64,000 bases of DNA, taken from NCBI RefSeq assembly GCF_039541955.1, contig NZ_BAABHF010000025.1, forward strand, positions 310,001 to 374,000, written 5' to 3'. The stretch's first letter is position 1; every line of letters starts with the position of its first letter. The position numbers and the translations under genes were made by a program. This DNA is from Actinoallomurus oryzae (GTDB taxonomy: Bacteria > Actinomycetota > Actinomycetes > Streptosporangiales > Streptosporangiaceae). The notes below the pieces were generated by a model, which did not search any database, was not told the origin of the DNA, and saw only the letters and a list, made by a program, of their open reading frames with translations. Shown here piece after piece: positions 8,073 through 15,411 of this stretch.

Positions 8073-8678
8073 GTGACCGAGACCCCGCGCCGCGTTGTGA
8101 TCGCCGAGGATGAGGCCCTGATCAGGCTGGACCTCAAGGAGATGCTGGAAGAAGAGGGTTACGAGGTCGTCGGGGAGGCCGGGGACGGGGAGTCCGCCAT
8201 CCGCCTCACCGTCGAGCACGTGCCCGATCTCGTCATCCTCGACGTCAAGATGCCCATCCTCGACGGCATTTCGGCCGCGGAGCGCATCGCCGCGGACCGC
8301 ATCGCCCCCGTCGTGATCCTCACCGCCTTCTCCCAGCGCGAGCTGGTCGAGCGGGCCCGGGAGGCCGGCGCGATGGCGTACCTCGTCAAGCCCTTCACCA
8401 AGGCCGACCTGGTGCCCGCGATCGAGATGGCGGTGAGCCGGTTCCAGGAGATCAAGAGCCTTGAGGCCGAGGTCAGCACGCTGGAGGAGCGCCTGGAGAC
8501 GCGCAAGGCCGTCGACCGGGCCAAGGGGCTGCTGCAGGCCGCTCGTGGCTGGTCCGAGCCGGAGGCCTTCCGGTTCATCCAGAAGACCTCGATGGACCGC
8601 CGGATGACCATGCGCGCGGTGGCCGAGGCGGTCATCGCCGGCGGGCTCGGCCGGCCGCCCGCGGACGACGCCGAGTGA
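8073..8678 (+). CDS. pdtaR: ANTAR-domain response regulator (PdtaR-like)
   Basis: A 201-residue response regulator with an RNA-binding ANTAR output domain, like mycobacterial Rv1626 (PdtaR), which is phosphorylated by the kinase PdtaS. The receiver domain covers residues 7-125, with acidic pocket AEDE (11-14), phosphoacceptor Asp57 in VILDVKMP, Thr84 and Lys106 in LVKPF. A coiled linker (125-145) leads to the ANTAR domain (about 140-195, KAVDRAKGLLQ). ANTAR proteins act as antiterminators by binding paired hairpins in nascent RNA. The GTG at 8073 is chosen over a longer frame because the upstream part runs antisense through the tRNA gene and homologues begin here. The neighbouring genes pyk and tRNA-Leu are a common actinobacterial arrangement. 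Confidence 0.92.
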   Translation: MTETPRRVVIAEDEALIRLDLKEMLEEEGYEVVGEAGDGESAIRLTVEHVPDLVILDVKMPILDGISAAERIAADRIAPVVILTAFSQRELVERAREAGAMAYLVKPFTKADLVPAIEMAVSRFQEIKSLEAEVSTLEERLETRKAVDRAKGLLQAARGWSEPEAFRFIQKTSMDRRMTMRAVAEAVIAGGLGRPPADDAE

Positions 8679-8713
8679 AGGCGCGTCGGCTCACTCACTG
8701 ACGATCCGAACAC

Positions 8714-8743
8714 CGTTGACGGCGGCGCCTGCCGCCGTCAACG
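8714..8743 (+). terminator. terminator after the ANTAR regulator
   Basis: Perfect 12-bp stem CGTTGACGGCGG/CCGCCGTCAACG (8714-8725, 8732-8743) with a 6-nt loop, followed by CGTTTGG. Confidence 0.75.
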
Positions 8744-8982
8744 CGTTTGGCCTGCTCTCACGCGTGTGGTTCCGGTTCAGTCAACTGCTCGACGGTTAGG
8801 GCACAAGTGAGTAACGAAGTGAGAACACCATGTCGAAGGGCTGTCCATGAAGCCCAGCACATAGGTGTACTACTGCCCTGGCCCCCAGGAACCGTGAAAA
8901 AGCGCCCGTAGAGCCCATATGAGCGTCCTGGGGAGGTACCCGGTATCCCCCGTGCAAAACGGTTACGGAAGGAAGAGCGGCC
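8744..8982. other. leader/promoter region of the liv operon
   Basis: 239 bases upstream of livJ. It must hold the liv promoter, but I could not assign convincing -35/-10 boxes or a known riboswitch. A short hairpin (GGGCT..AGCCC) lies at about 8838-8860. Confidence 0.35.
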
Positions 8983-10161
8983 TTGCGGAGCAGGACTGTG
9001 AAGTTCACCGGTGTGATCGCGGTGAGCGCGGCGTTGGCGCTCGGCGCGTCCGCCTGCGGAGACTCTGGCAGCGGCAACGGCGGCGGCAAAGGCGATAGCG
9101 TCACGATCGGATTCGTGGGTGACCTGACCGGTGAGAACTCCGGCATCGTCATCCCGCCCAAGCAGGGCGCGCAGCTGGCGATCGACCAGTACAACGCGAC
9201 GAACCCGAAGGTCAAGATCAATTTCAAGACCTACGACAGCCAGGGCAAGGGTGAGCAGGCCGTGCCCCTGGTCAAGCAGGCGATCACCAAGGACAAGATC
9301 GTTGGGATGATCGGGCCGACCTTCTCGGGCGAGTCCGCCCAGGCGGACCCGGTCCTGGAAGAGGGCAAGATCCCGAACATCTCGGCGTCGGCGACCAACG
9401 CCGCGCTGGCCTCGCACGGCTGGAAGTACTGGCACCGCCTCATCGGCAACGACAACGTGCAGGGCGCCGGTATCGGCAACTTCATCGCGAACAACCTGAA
9501 GGCCAAGAGGCTCTTCGTCATCAACGACGCCTCCGAGTACGGCAAGCCGCTCGCCGAGACGGTGAAGGCGACGGCGGCCAAGGCCGGCGCCGCGACGTCC
9601 GAGGACGCGATCGACATCCAGGGCTCGGACTACTCCTCGACGGTGAACAAGGCCAAGGCCTTCAACCCGGACGCGGTCTTCTTCGGCGGTTACTACGCGC
9701 AGGCCGGCAAGCTGCTCAAGCAGCTCCGTGAGGGCGGAGTGAAGGCCCGGTTCCTCTCGGGCGACGGTTCGCTGGACAAGGGCCTCGCCCAGGGCGCGGG
9801 CGGCACGACCGCCGACGGTTCGATCATCGGCTGCCCCTGCCTGATCGACCCGACCGGTTCCGCGGGCGCGGCGAGCAAGAAGTTCGCGCAGGAGTACAAG
9901 GCCAAGTTCAACGCCGACCCGGCGATCTACTCCGCCGAGGCGTACGACGCGGCGAGCGCGTTCATCTCGGCCGTGAAGGCGGGCAACACCACCCCGGAGA
10001 AGATCAACTCCTTCCTGTCGACGATCGACCAGCCGGGCGTCTCGAAGCAGATCAAGTTCAGCTCGGCCGGTGAGCCGACCGCGACGGACGTCTACGTGTA
10101 CGAGGTCAAGGGCAGCGAGCTGCCCCTCCTGGGCAACTCCAAGACCGCCACTGTCAAGTAA
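8983..10161 (+). CDS. livJ: branched-chain amino acid ABC transporter, substrate-binding lipoprotein
   Basis: A 392-residue type I periplasmic-binding-fold lipoprotein of the Leu/Ile/Val-binding family. The signal peptide ends in a lipobox (LGASAC, Cys25) and is followed by a Ser/Gly/Asn-rich tether. The mature part starts DSVTIGFVGDLTGENSG, with IGPTFSGESAQADPVLEEGKIP as the ligand-loop region typical of LivJ-type proteins. The TTG start at 8983 is chosen because GGAAGGAAG ends seven bases upstream; a GTG at 8998 is possible. It is the first gene of a five-gene operon. A hairpin separates it from livH, which should allow excess binding protein over permease. The precise substrate cannot be read from sequence. 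Confidence 0.93.
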   Translation: MRSRTVKFTGVIAVSAALALGASACGDSGSGNGGGKGDSVTIGFVGDLTGENSGIVIPPKQGAQLAIDQYNATNPKVKINFKTYDSQGKGEQAVPLVKQAITKDKIVGMIGPTFSGESAQADPVLEEGKIPNISASATNAALASHGWKYWHRLIGNDNVQGAGIGNFIANNLKAKRLFVINDASEYGKPLAETVKATAAKAGAATSEDAIDIQGSDYSSTVNKAKAFNPDAVFFGGYYAQAGKLLKQLREGGVKARFLSGDGSLDKGLAQGAGGTTADGSIIGCPCLIDPTGSAGAASKKFAQEYKAKFNADPAIYSAEAYDAASAFISAVKAGNTTPEKINSFLSTIDQPGVSKQIKFSSAGEPTATDVYVYEVKGSELPLLGNSKTATVK

Positions 10162-10193
10162 TCAGTCCGCCGTAGGTGGGCTTACGTAACGCC

Positions 10194-10224
10194 AGGAGCG
10201 GGAGCGCACCGCGCTCCCGCTCCT
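10194..10224 (+). terminator. intercistronic hairpin between livJ and livH
   Basis: A perfect 14-bp stem (10194-10207 and 10211-10224) with a 3-nt loop lies between livJ and livH. There is no T tract. Such a hairpin typically stabilises the upstream mRNA or partly terminates. Confidence 0.7.
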
Positions 10225-10242
10225 GCGGCGAAGGCGATCAAC

Positions 10243-11208
10243 TTGAACAACCTCATCAGCCAGTTCTGGCCGTACACCATCGACGGACTGTCGCTGGGCG
10301 CGATCTACGCACTGGTGGCGCTCGGCTACACGATGGTCTACGGCGTTCTTCGTCTCATCAACTTCGCGCATTCCGAGATCTTCATGATCGGCACGTTCGC
10401 CGTGCTGGGAATGCTTCATCTTTTCGGCATGCCGTCCAATGTCGGTGGGTTCGCCCTGGTCGGGCTGCTCGTCGTCTTCGCCGCCGCGGGTGCGGTGGCC
10501 TCGGGCGGCAGCGCGGTGATCCTCGAGTACGCGGCGTACCGGCCGTTGCGCCGCCACGGGGCGTCCCGCCTGGCGGCGCTCATCTCGGCGATCGGCGCGT
10601 CACTGTTCCTGCAGCAGCTCTTCGCGCGCATCGTCGTGCCCTGGGCCTTCGGCCTGCCGAAGGAGAAGGGCGCGCTGCCGATCCAGGGTCACTTCGTGAA
10701 GCGGACCGATGTGATCCACATCGGGAGCTTCGAACTCTCCAACGACCGTCTCATCGTGATCGTCGGTGCGGTGCTGATGATGGTGCTGCTCGACATCTTC
10801 GTGAACCGGACGAAGCTGGGCCGCGGCATTCGCGCGACCGCGCAGGATCCTGAGACGGCGGTGCTCATGGGCGTCAACATCGACCGGATCGTGACCGCGA
10901 CGTTCGCGATCGGCGGTGCGATGGCCGGTGTCGCGGCGGCGCTCTTCATGCTGCGGTTCGAGGAGACCCGGTACGACGTCGGGTTCCTGCTGGGCATCAA
11001 GGCGTTCACCGCCGCGGTGCTGGGCGGCATCGGCAACCTGCGCGGCGCGCTGGTCGGCGGTGTCGTGCTCGGGCTCTTCGAAATGTACGGCTCGGCGATC
11101 TTCGGCTCGGAATGGCAGAATGTCGTGGCATTCAGCGTTCTGGTGCTGGTCCTCATGTTCCGTCCCACCGGAATTCTCGGTGAGTCTCTCCAACAGGCGC
11201 GCGCATGA
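10243..11208 (+). CDS. livH: branched-chain amino acid ABC transporter permease
   Basis: A 321-residue polytopic permease with about eight membrane segments. The N-terminus IDGLSLGAIYALVALGYTMVYGVLRLINFAHSEI is the family hallmark. The cytoplasmic coupling motif is near ATAQDPETAVLMGVN, followed by GIKAFTAAVLGGIGNLRGA. The TTG start at 10243 is preceded by a modest GCGAAGGCG ribosome site. Its stop overlaps the livM ATG as ATGA. It forms the membrane channel with LivM. Confidence 0.95.
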   Translation: MNNLISQFWPYTIDGLSLGAIYALVALGYTMVYGVLRLINFAHSEIFMIGTFAVLGMLHLFGMPSNVGGFALVGLLVVFAAAGAVASGGSAVILEYAAYRPLRRHGASRLAALISAIGASLFLQQLFARIVVPWAFGLPKEKGALPIQGHFVKRTDVIHIGSFELSNDRLIVIVGAVLMMVLLDIFVNRTKLGRGIRATAQDPETAVLMGVNIDRIVTATFAIGGAMAGVAAALFMLRFEETRYDVGFLLGIKAFTAAVLGGIGNLRGALVGGVVLGLFEMYGSAIFGSEWQNVVAFSVLVLVLMFRPTGILGESLQQARA

Positions 11209-12392
11209 ACGATTCCTCTTCTGGAAACCCGCTCACCCGAGTACGCGGGGCGTACTCCTCGGCAGCCGACTCGATTCGTGACCGCTGGTCGGGCGCTCCC
11301 TCGTGGGTGCGCTGGCTGGTCTATGTCGTTCTGATCGCCATAGCGCTGGTGCTGCCGGCGGACGGCATCGGCAGTTTCATGTCGCCGTACACCGACTGGC
11401 CGACGCTGCTGTTCTTCCCGATCGGCGGCTACATCCTGCTGGGCATCGGGCTGAACGTCGTGGTGGGCCAGGCCGGCCTGCTCGACCTGGGCTACGTCGC
11501 GTTCTTCGCCATCGGCGGGTACGGCATGGCGGTGTTCGGGGTGAAGTTCGGCTGGAGCTTCTGGGAGATCCTGCCGGTCGGCGTCGCTTTGTCGGCGCTG
11601 TCGGGCATCATCCTGGGCGCTCCGACGCTGCGGTTGCGCGGTGACTATCTGGCGATCGTCACGCTCGGCTTCGGTGAGATCGTACGAATCACCGCGAACA
11701 ACACGAACTACATCGGCGGCCCGAACGGCATCGGTGGCATTCCGCATCCGCCGTCCTTCTCGGAGTGGACGATCCCGGACAACGGGCTGTTCGACGCGCT
11801 GGGTCTCGGCGGTGTGCAGCCGTTCAAGTACGGTGCGCTGGACGGCAAGCCGTACTACTACCTGATGCTGCTCGTGATCGTTATCGCGATCATCTTCGTG
11901 AAGCGGCTGGAGAGCAGCAGGGTCGGCCGGGCCTGGGCCTCGATCCGTGAGGACGAGGACGCCGCCGAGCTGATGGGCGTGCCGACGTTCAAGTTCAAGC
12001 TGGCGGCGTTCGCGATCGGCGCGGCGATCGGCGGGGCGACCGGTGTGGTGTACGCCTCCCAGGCGGTGTCGATCATTCCGACGAACTTCCCGTTCATCCT
12101 GTCGGCGACCATCCTGGCGGCGGTCGTGCTCGGTGGGTCGGGGAACCTCCCCGGCGTCATCCTCGGGTCGTTCCTGGTGGCCTGGATCCCGGAGCGGATC
12201 CGCGGGCTGCAGGAGTACCGCGTCCTCGTCTTCGGCGCGGTGCTGGTGCTGCTGATGGTCTTCCGGCCCGAGGGGCTGTTGCCGTCGCGGCGCCGCAAGG
12301 CCGAGCTGGCCGAGGGATCGGGAGGCATGGGATCCATGGGCGCCGAGGTGGCCGGCCCGGCCACCGTCGCAGCCGGTGAGGTGGGCGAATGA
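11205..12392 (+). CDS. livM: branched-chain amino acid ABC transporter permease
   Basis: A 395-residue second permease subunit. A charged N-terminal tail (about 35 residues) is followed by membrane segments beginning VRWLVYVVLIAIALVLPADGIG. The LivM signatures GIGLNVVVGQAGLLDLGYVAFFAIGGYG, LRLRGDYLAIVTLGFGEI and AAIGGATGVVYAS are present. The C-terminal tail is Gly/Ala-rich. The start overlaps the livH stop (ATGA) and the stop overlaps the livG start (ATGA), indicating translational coupling. Confidence 0.95.
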   Translation: MNDSSSGNPLTRVRGAYSSAADSIRDRWSGAPSWVRWLVYVVLIAIALVLPADGIGSFMSPYTDWPTLLFFPIGGYILLGIGLNVVVGQAGLLDLGYVAFFAIGGYGMAVFGVKFGWSFWEILPVGVALSALSGIILGAPTLRLRGDYLAIVTLGFGEIVRITANNTNYIGGPNGIGGIPHPPSFSEWTIPDNGLFDALGLGGVQPFKYGALDGKPYYYLMLLVIVIAIIFVKRLESSRVGRAWASIREDEDAAELMGVPTFKFKLAAFAIGAAIGGATGVVYASQAVSIIPTNFPFILSATILAAVVLGGSGNLPGVILGSFLVAWIPERIRGLQEYRVLVFGAVLVLLMVFRPEGLLPSRRRKAELAEGSGGMGSMGAEVAGPATVAAGEVGE

Positions 12393-13186
12393 GTCACCAG
12401 GCGGCGAGCGCCGCGGCTCCCGTGCTGGACCTGCGGCGCGTGACGATGCGCTTCGGCGGCGTGGTCGCGATCAACGGCCTCGACCTGACGATCGACCAGG
12501 GCGAGATCTTCGCGCTGATCGGTCCGAACGGCGCGGGGAAGACGACCGTGTTCAACGTGGTCACCGGGGTGTACCGGCCGACCGAGGGGAACGTGGTCTT
12601 CGCCGGTTCGCGGATCGACGGCAAGAAGCGGTTCAAGGTGACCAAGCTCGGCGTGGCCCGGACGTTCCAGAACGTCCGGCTGTTCCACAACATGTCGGCG
12701 CTGGAGAACGTCCTGGTCGGCGCCGACGCGAACCACCGTACGGGTCTGGCCGGGGCGGCGCTGGGGCTTCCCTGGCACCGCCGGGAGGAACGCCAGGGCC
12801 GGGCCACGGCCGAGGAGATCATGGAGTTCGTCGGTATCGGACACCGCATCCATGAGACGGCCAGGAATCTCCCGTACGGCGACCAGCGGCGGTTGGAGAT
12901 CGCCCGGGCTCTCGCGACGGACCCGAAGCTGTTGCTGCTCGACGAGCCGGCGGCGGGGATGAACCCGACCGAGAAGGAGGAGCTGCAGCGGCTCATCAGG
13001 AAGATCCGCGACGCGGGGCGCACGGTGCTGCTGATCGAGCACGACATGAGCCTGGTCATGGGCATCAGCGACCGGATCGCCGTTCTCGACTTCGGTCAGA
13101 AGATCGCGGAAGGCCTGCCGAGCGACATCCAGAACAATCCGCGGGTCATCGAGGCGTATCTGGGGGCTCCTGCCGATGCTTCTTGA
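12389..13186 (+). CDS. livG: branched-chain amino acid ABC transporter ATP-binding protein
   Basis: A 265-residue ABC ATPase with Walker A GPNGAGKTTVFN, Q-loop ARTFQNVRLF, a signature region YGDQRRLEIARAL, Walker B LLLLDEPAAGMN and the switch His in LLIEHDMSLVM. The signature is YGDQ instead of SGGQ, as is usual for LivG proteins. It pairs with LivF to drive LivHM. It overlaps livM by four bases and livF by eleven. Confidence 0.96.
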   Translation: MSHQAASAAAPVLDLRRVTMRFGGVVAINGLDLTIDQGEIFALIGPNGAGKTTVFNVVTGVYRPTEGNVVFAGSRIDGKKRFKVTKLGVARTFQNVRLFHNMSALENVLVGADANHRTGLAGAALGLPWHRREERQGRATAEEIMEFVGIGHRIHETARNLPYGDQRRLEIARALATDPKLLLLDEPAAGMNPTEKEELQRLIRKIRDAGRTVLLIEHDMSLVMGISDRIAVLDFGQKIAEGLPSDIQNNPRVIEAYLGAPADAS

Positions 13187-13895
13187 GATCAGTGACATCC
13201 ACGTCCACTACGGCAAGATCGCGGCCCTCAAGGGCGTGTCCGTCGACGTCGACGAGGGCGAGATCGTCACGCTGATCGGCGCGAACGGCGCCGGCAAGTC
13301 GACGACCCTGAAGACGATCTCGGGCCTGCGCCCGCTGTCGTCGGGGCGGATCGTGTTCGGCGGCCGGAACATCAGCAAGGTGGCCGGGCACAAGCGGGTG
13401 CTCATGGGCATCGGCCAGGCGCCGGAGGGCCGGGGGATCTTCCCCGGCATGACGGTGACCGAGAACCTGCACATGGGCGCGTACGCGCGCAAGGGCAACG
13501 TCGAGAAGGACCTCAAGGAGGTCTTCGACCTGTTCCCCCGGCTGGCGGAGCGCAAGGACCAGGCCGGCGGCACGATGTCCGGCGGGGAGCAGCAGATGCT
13601 CGCCATCGGGCGCGCGCTGATGACCCGGCCGAAGGTGCTGTTGCTGGACGAGCCGTCGATGGGGCTGGCGCCCAAGCTCATCCAGCAGATCTTCACGATC
13701 ATCCAGGAGATCAACCGGCGCGGCACGACGGTCCTGCTGGTCGAGCAGAACGCCCAGCAGGCGCTGCAGATCGCGCACCGGGCGTACGTGCTCGAGACGG
13801 GGGCGGTGGTGAAGTCGGCCCCGGCCCGTGAGCTGCTGAACGACCCGCAGGTTCGCGCGGCGTATCTGGGAGGCGGCGCGGAGTCGGCCATCTGA
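13176..13895 (+). CDS. livF: branched-chain amino acid ABC transporter ATP-binding protein
   Basis: A 239-residue ABC ATPase, the second nucleotide-binding subunit. It has Walker A GANGAGKSTTLKTI, signature MSGGEQQMLAIGRAL, Walker B LLLDEPSMGLAP and switch VLLVEQNAQQAL. The ATG at 13176 lies inside the end of livG, so the genes are translationally coupled. It is the last gene of the liv operon, and a very strong hairpin follows. Confidence 0.96.
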   Translation: MLLEISDIHVHYGKIAALKGVSVDVDEGEIVTLIGANGAGKSTTLKTISGLRPLSSGRIVFGGRNISKVAGHKRVLMGIGQAPEGRGIFPGMTVTENLHMGAYARKGNVEKDLKEVFDLFPRLAERKDQAGGTMSGGEQQMLAIGRALMTRPKVLLLDEPSMGLAPKLIQQIFTIIQEINRRGTTVLLVEQNAQQALQIAHRAYVLETGAVVKSAPARELLNDPQVRAAYLGGGAESAI

Positions 13896-13917
13896 CCTCC
13901 CGCCGGGGCCACCCGGT

Positions 13918-14008
13918 CGGCGGCCCGCGCGGACAGGGAACGNNNNNNNNNNNNNNCGGACAGGGAACGCGCACCACGCGCTCCCTGTCCGCGCGGGCCG
14001 CCGTTTTT
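13918..14008. terminator. strong bidirectional terminator interrupted by an assembly gap
   Basis: Perfect 22-bp arms at 13918-13939 and 13982-14003 are followed by TTTTT at 14004-14008, a textbook intrinsic terminator for livF. It also serves the convergent lipoprotein gene. Fourteen Ns (13943-13956) sit in the loop region and are flanked on both sides by the same 13-mer CGGACAGGGAACG. Confidence 0.9.
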
Positions 14009-14015
14009 CAGGCCG

Positions 14016-14627
14016 TTACTTCAGGAGGATGTCGACGGGGTTCCTGGTGCCGGCGACCGGGGCGCCCTTGAGCTGGTCGCCCAGCAGGGACGATGAGGGG
14101 TCGCCGAAGACGCGCAGCGCGCGGACGGCCGCCGTCCGCGGAACGTCGAACCACAGGTCGAAGGCGCACAGCTCGCGGGAGGCGATGGACTGGGTGCCGG
14201 AGACCCCGCGGGAGATCTGCATGGCGTCGGTGCTCGGGCCGTACGTCCTGCCGTCCGCCGTGACGAGGAGTTGCCGGCCGGGGTCGAAGTCGTGGCGTTC
14301 GCGGCCGTTGTTCACCATGAGGATCCGGACCGTGACGTACCGGCCGTGCGGGATCCAGCTCCCGTGTGAGCCGATGACCTCGCCGAGCCGGGTACGGACG
14401 CCGATGGCGGTGTAGCTGACCTCGCCGATCGTGGCGGTACGGCCGGACAGCGGGCTCTCGCCGTCGGCCACGGGCTGTGGCGGGATCTTGTAGTGGCGGT
14501 TGGACGAGCCGCATCCGGTGAGCGTGAGGGCGGAGGCGAGCAGGGCCGCCGCGGCCCGCGAGGAGGCCGTCTTCGCCGTTCGCCGTGGTCTCGGCGCGTC
14601 GCGGCGGCAGGTGCTGGATCGGTGCAC
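14016..14627 (-). CDS. putative lipoprotein with DUF4352-like Ig fold
   Basis: A 203-residue exported protein. A basic N-terminus and a hydrophobic stretch end in LTLTGC, a lipobox, with Cys near residue 39. The mature part resembles the telokin-like Ig (DUF4352) domain: a GEVSYTAIGVRTRLG strand, RYVTVRILMVNNGRERHDFDP, LVTADGRTYGPSTDA, and LCAFDLWFDVP. Family members are lipoproteins of unknown function. It is a single gene, convergent with livF and sharing its terminator. The start at 14627 gives a rather long basic n-region, and a later start is possible. Confidence 0.7.
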   Translation of the reverse strand: MHRSSTCRRDAPRPRRTAKTASSRAAAALLASALTLTGCGSSNRHYKIPPQPVADGESPLSGRTATIGEVSYTAIGVRTRLGEVIGSHGSWIPHGRYVTVRILMVNNGRERHDFDPGRQLLVTADGRTYGPSTDAMQISRGVSGTQSIASRELCAFDLWFDVPRTAAVRALRVFGDPSSSLLGDQLKGAPVAGTRNPVDILLK

Positions 14628-14931
14628 AGCGCGACCGTAGACGAGCGCGCGCCGCCCCGGACGGGCTTCGCCGAATCGCGATCAAGATGCGATGAGCCCG
14701 GAGCGCCTTTGGTGCCGTGCCGCCGGTGAACCCATGCAGGCCTTCCCCGGCCCTGCACAGGCCCGGCGGTACGTTTTCTACTCAGCGCTCCGGGCTCTTA
14801 CGGTGCAACGGTAGCGAGACTGGTGCGATGCGTGCAAAGTCTGGGGCATACCCGTTGGGCCTCGATCGGAAACGATTCGGCCACGAACGACGAACCCGCA
14901 GGTCACCGGCTGGTGGCCGGGACGAAGAAAT
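14628..14931. other. intergenic region between lipoprotein and thioesterase genes
   Basis: About 300 bases with no supported gene. A hairpin (TGCAGGCC/GGCCCTGCA with one bulge) lies near 14742-14768. The promoter of the minus-strand lipoprotein gene should be at the left end. Nothing else stands out. Confidence 0.35.
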
Positions 14932-15360
14932 TTACCGCTGATCGCGGATCGCACACGTGAGGCGCGCGGTGCAGACCCGGCGGTCGCGGTCGTCGCTGAT
15001 GACGATCTCGTAGCTGGCGAGCGTACGGCCGCCGTGCAGCCGGGTCGCGACGCCGGTGACGTACCCCTCCGTGGCCGACCGGTGGTGGCTCGCGCTGATC
15101 TCGATGCCCATCGCGATGCGGTCGGGTCCGGCGTGCAGGGCCGAGCCGACCGAGCCGATGGTCTCGGCGAGGACGCAGGACGCGCCGCCGTGCAGGACGC
15201 CGTACGGCTGGGTGTTGCCCTTGACCGGCATCCGGGCGACGACGCGTTCGGCCGACGCCTCGATGATCTCGATTCCCATCGATTTGGCGAGTCCTTCGAA
15301 CGCGTTCAGGTCGAGCTCGCCCGGCGCCACCGCGCTCGCGTCGTCCACGAAACCTCCCAT
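14932..15360 (-). CDS. hotdog-fold thioesterase (PaaI/MenI type)
   Basis: A 142-residue hotdog protein. The motif GNTQPYGVLHGGASCVLAETIGS is characteristic of the PaaI/1,4-dihydroxy-2-naphthoyl-CoA thioesterase group, with the Glu of LAET as catalytic base. GIEISASHHRSATEG and the C-terminal VCTARLTCAI strand complete the fold. It hydrolyses acyl-CoA thioesters. A menaquinone (MenI) or phenylacetate role cannot be told from context, because the neighbours are housekeeping genes. It is divergent from polA. Confidence 0.87.
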   Translation of the reverse strand: MGGFVDDASAVAPGELDLNAFEGLAKSMGIEIIEASAERVVARMPVKGNTQPYGVLHGGASCVLAETIGSVGSALHAGPDRIAMGIEISASHHRSATEGYVTGVATRLHGGRTLASYEIVISDDRDRRVCTARLTCAIRDQR

Positions 15361-15399
15361 GACCTTCTCGGCCTGCTCTGTTTTGTCCTAGGCGAAGGC

Positions 15400-15405
15400 T
15401 AGGCT
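15400..15405 (+). promoter_or_regulatory. -10 box for polA, probably leaderless
   Basis: TAGGCT is centred about ten bases before the first GTG of polA (15412), and there is no Shine-Dalgarno in between. The spacing fits leaderless transcription. Confidence 0.4.
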
Positions 15406-15411
15406 GCCTGC

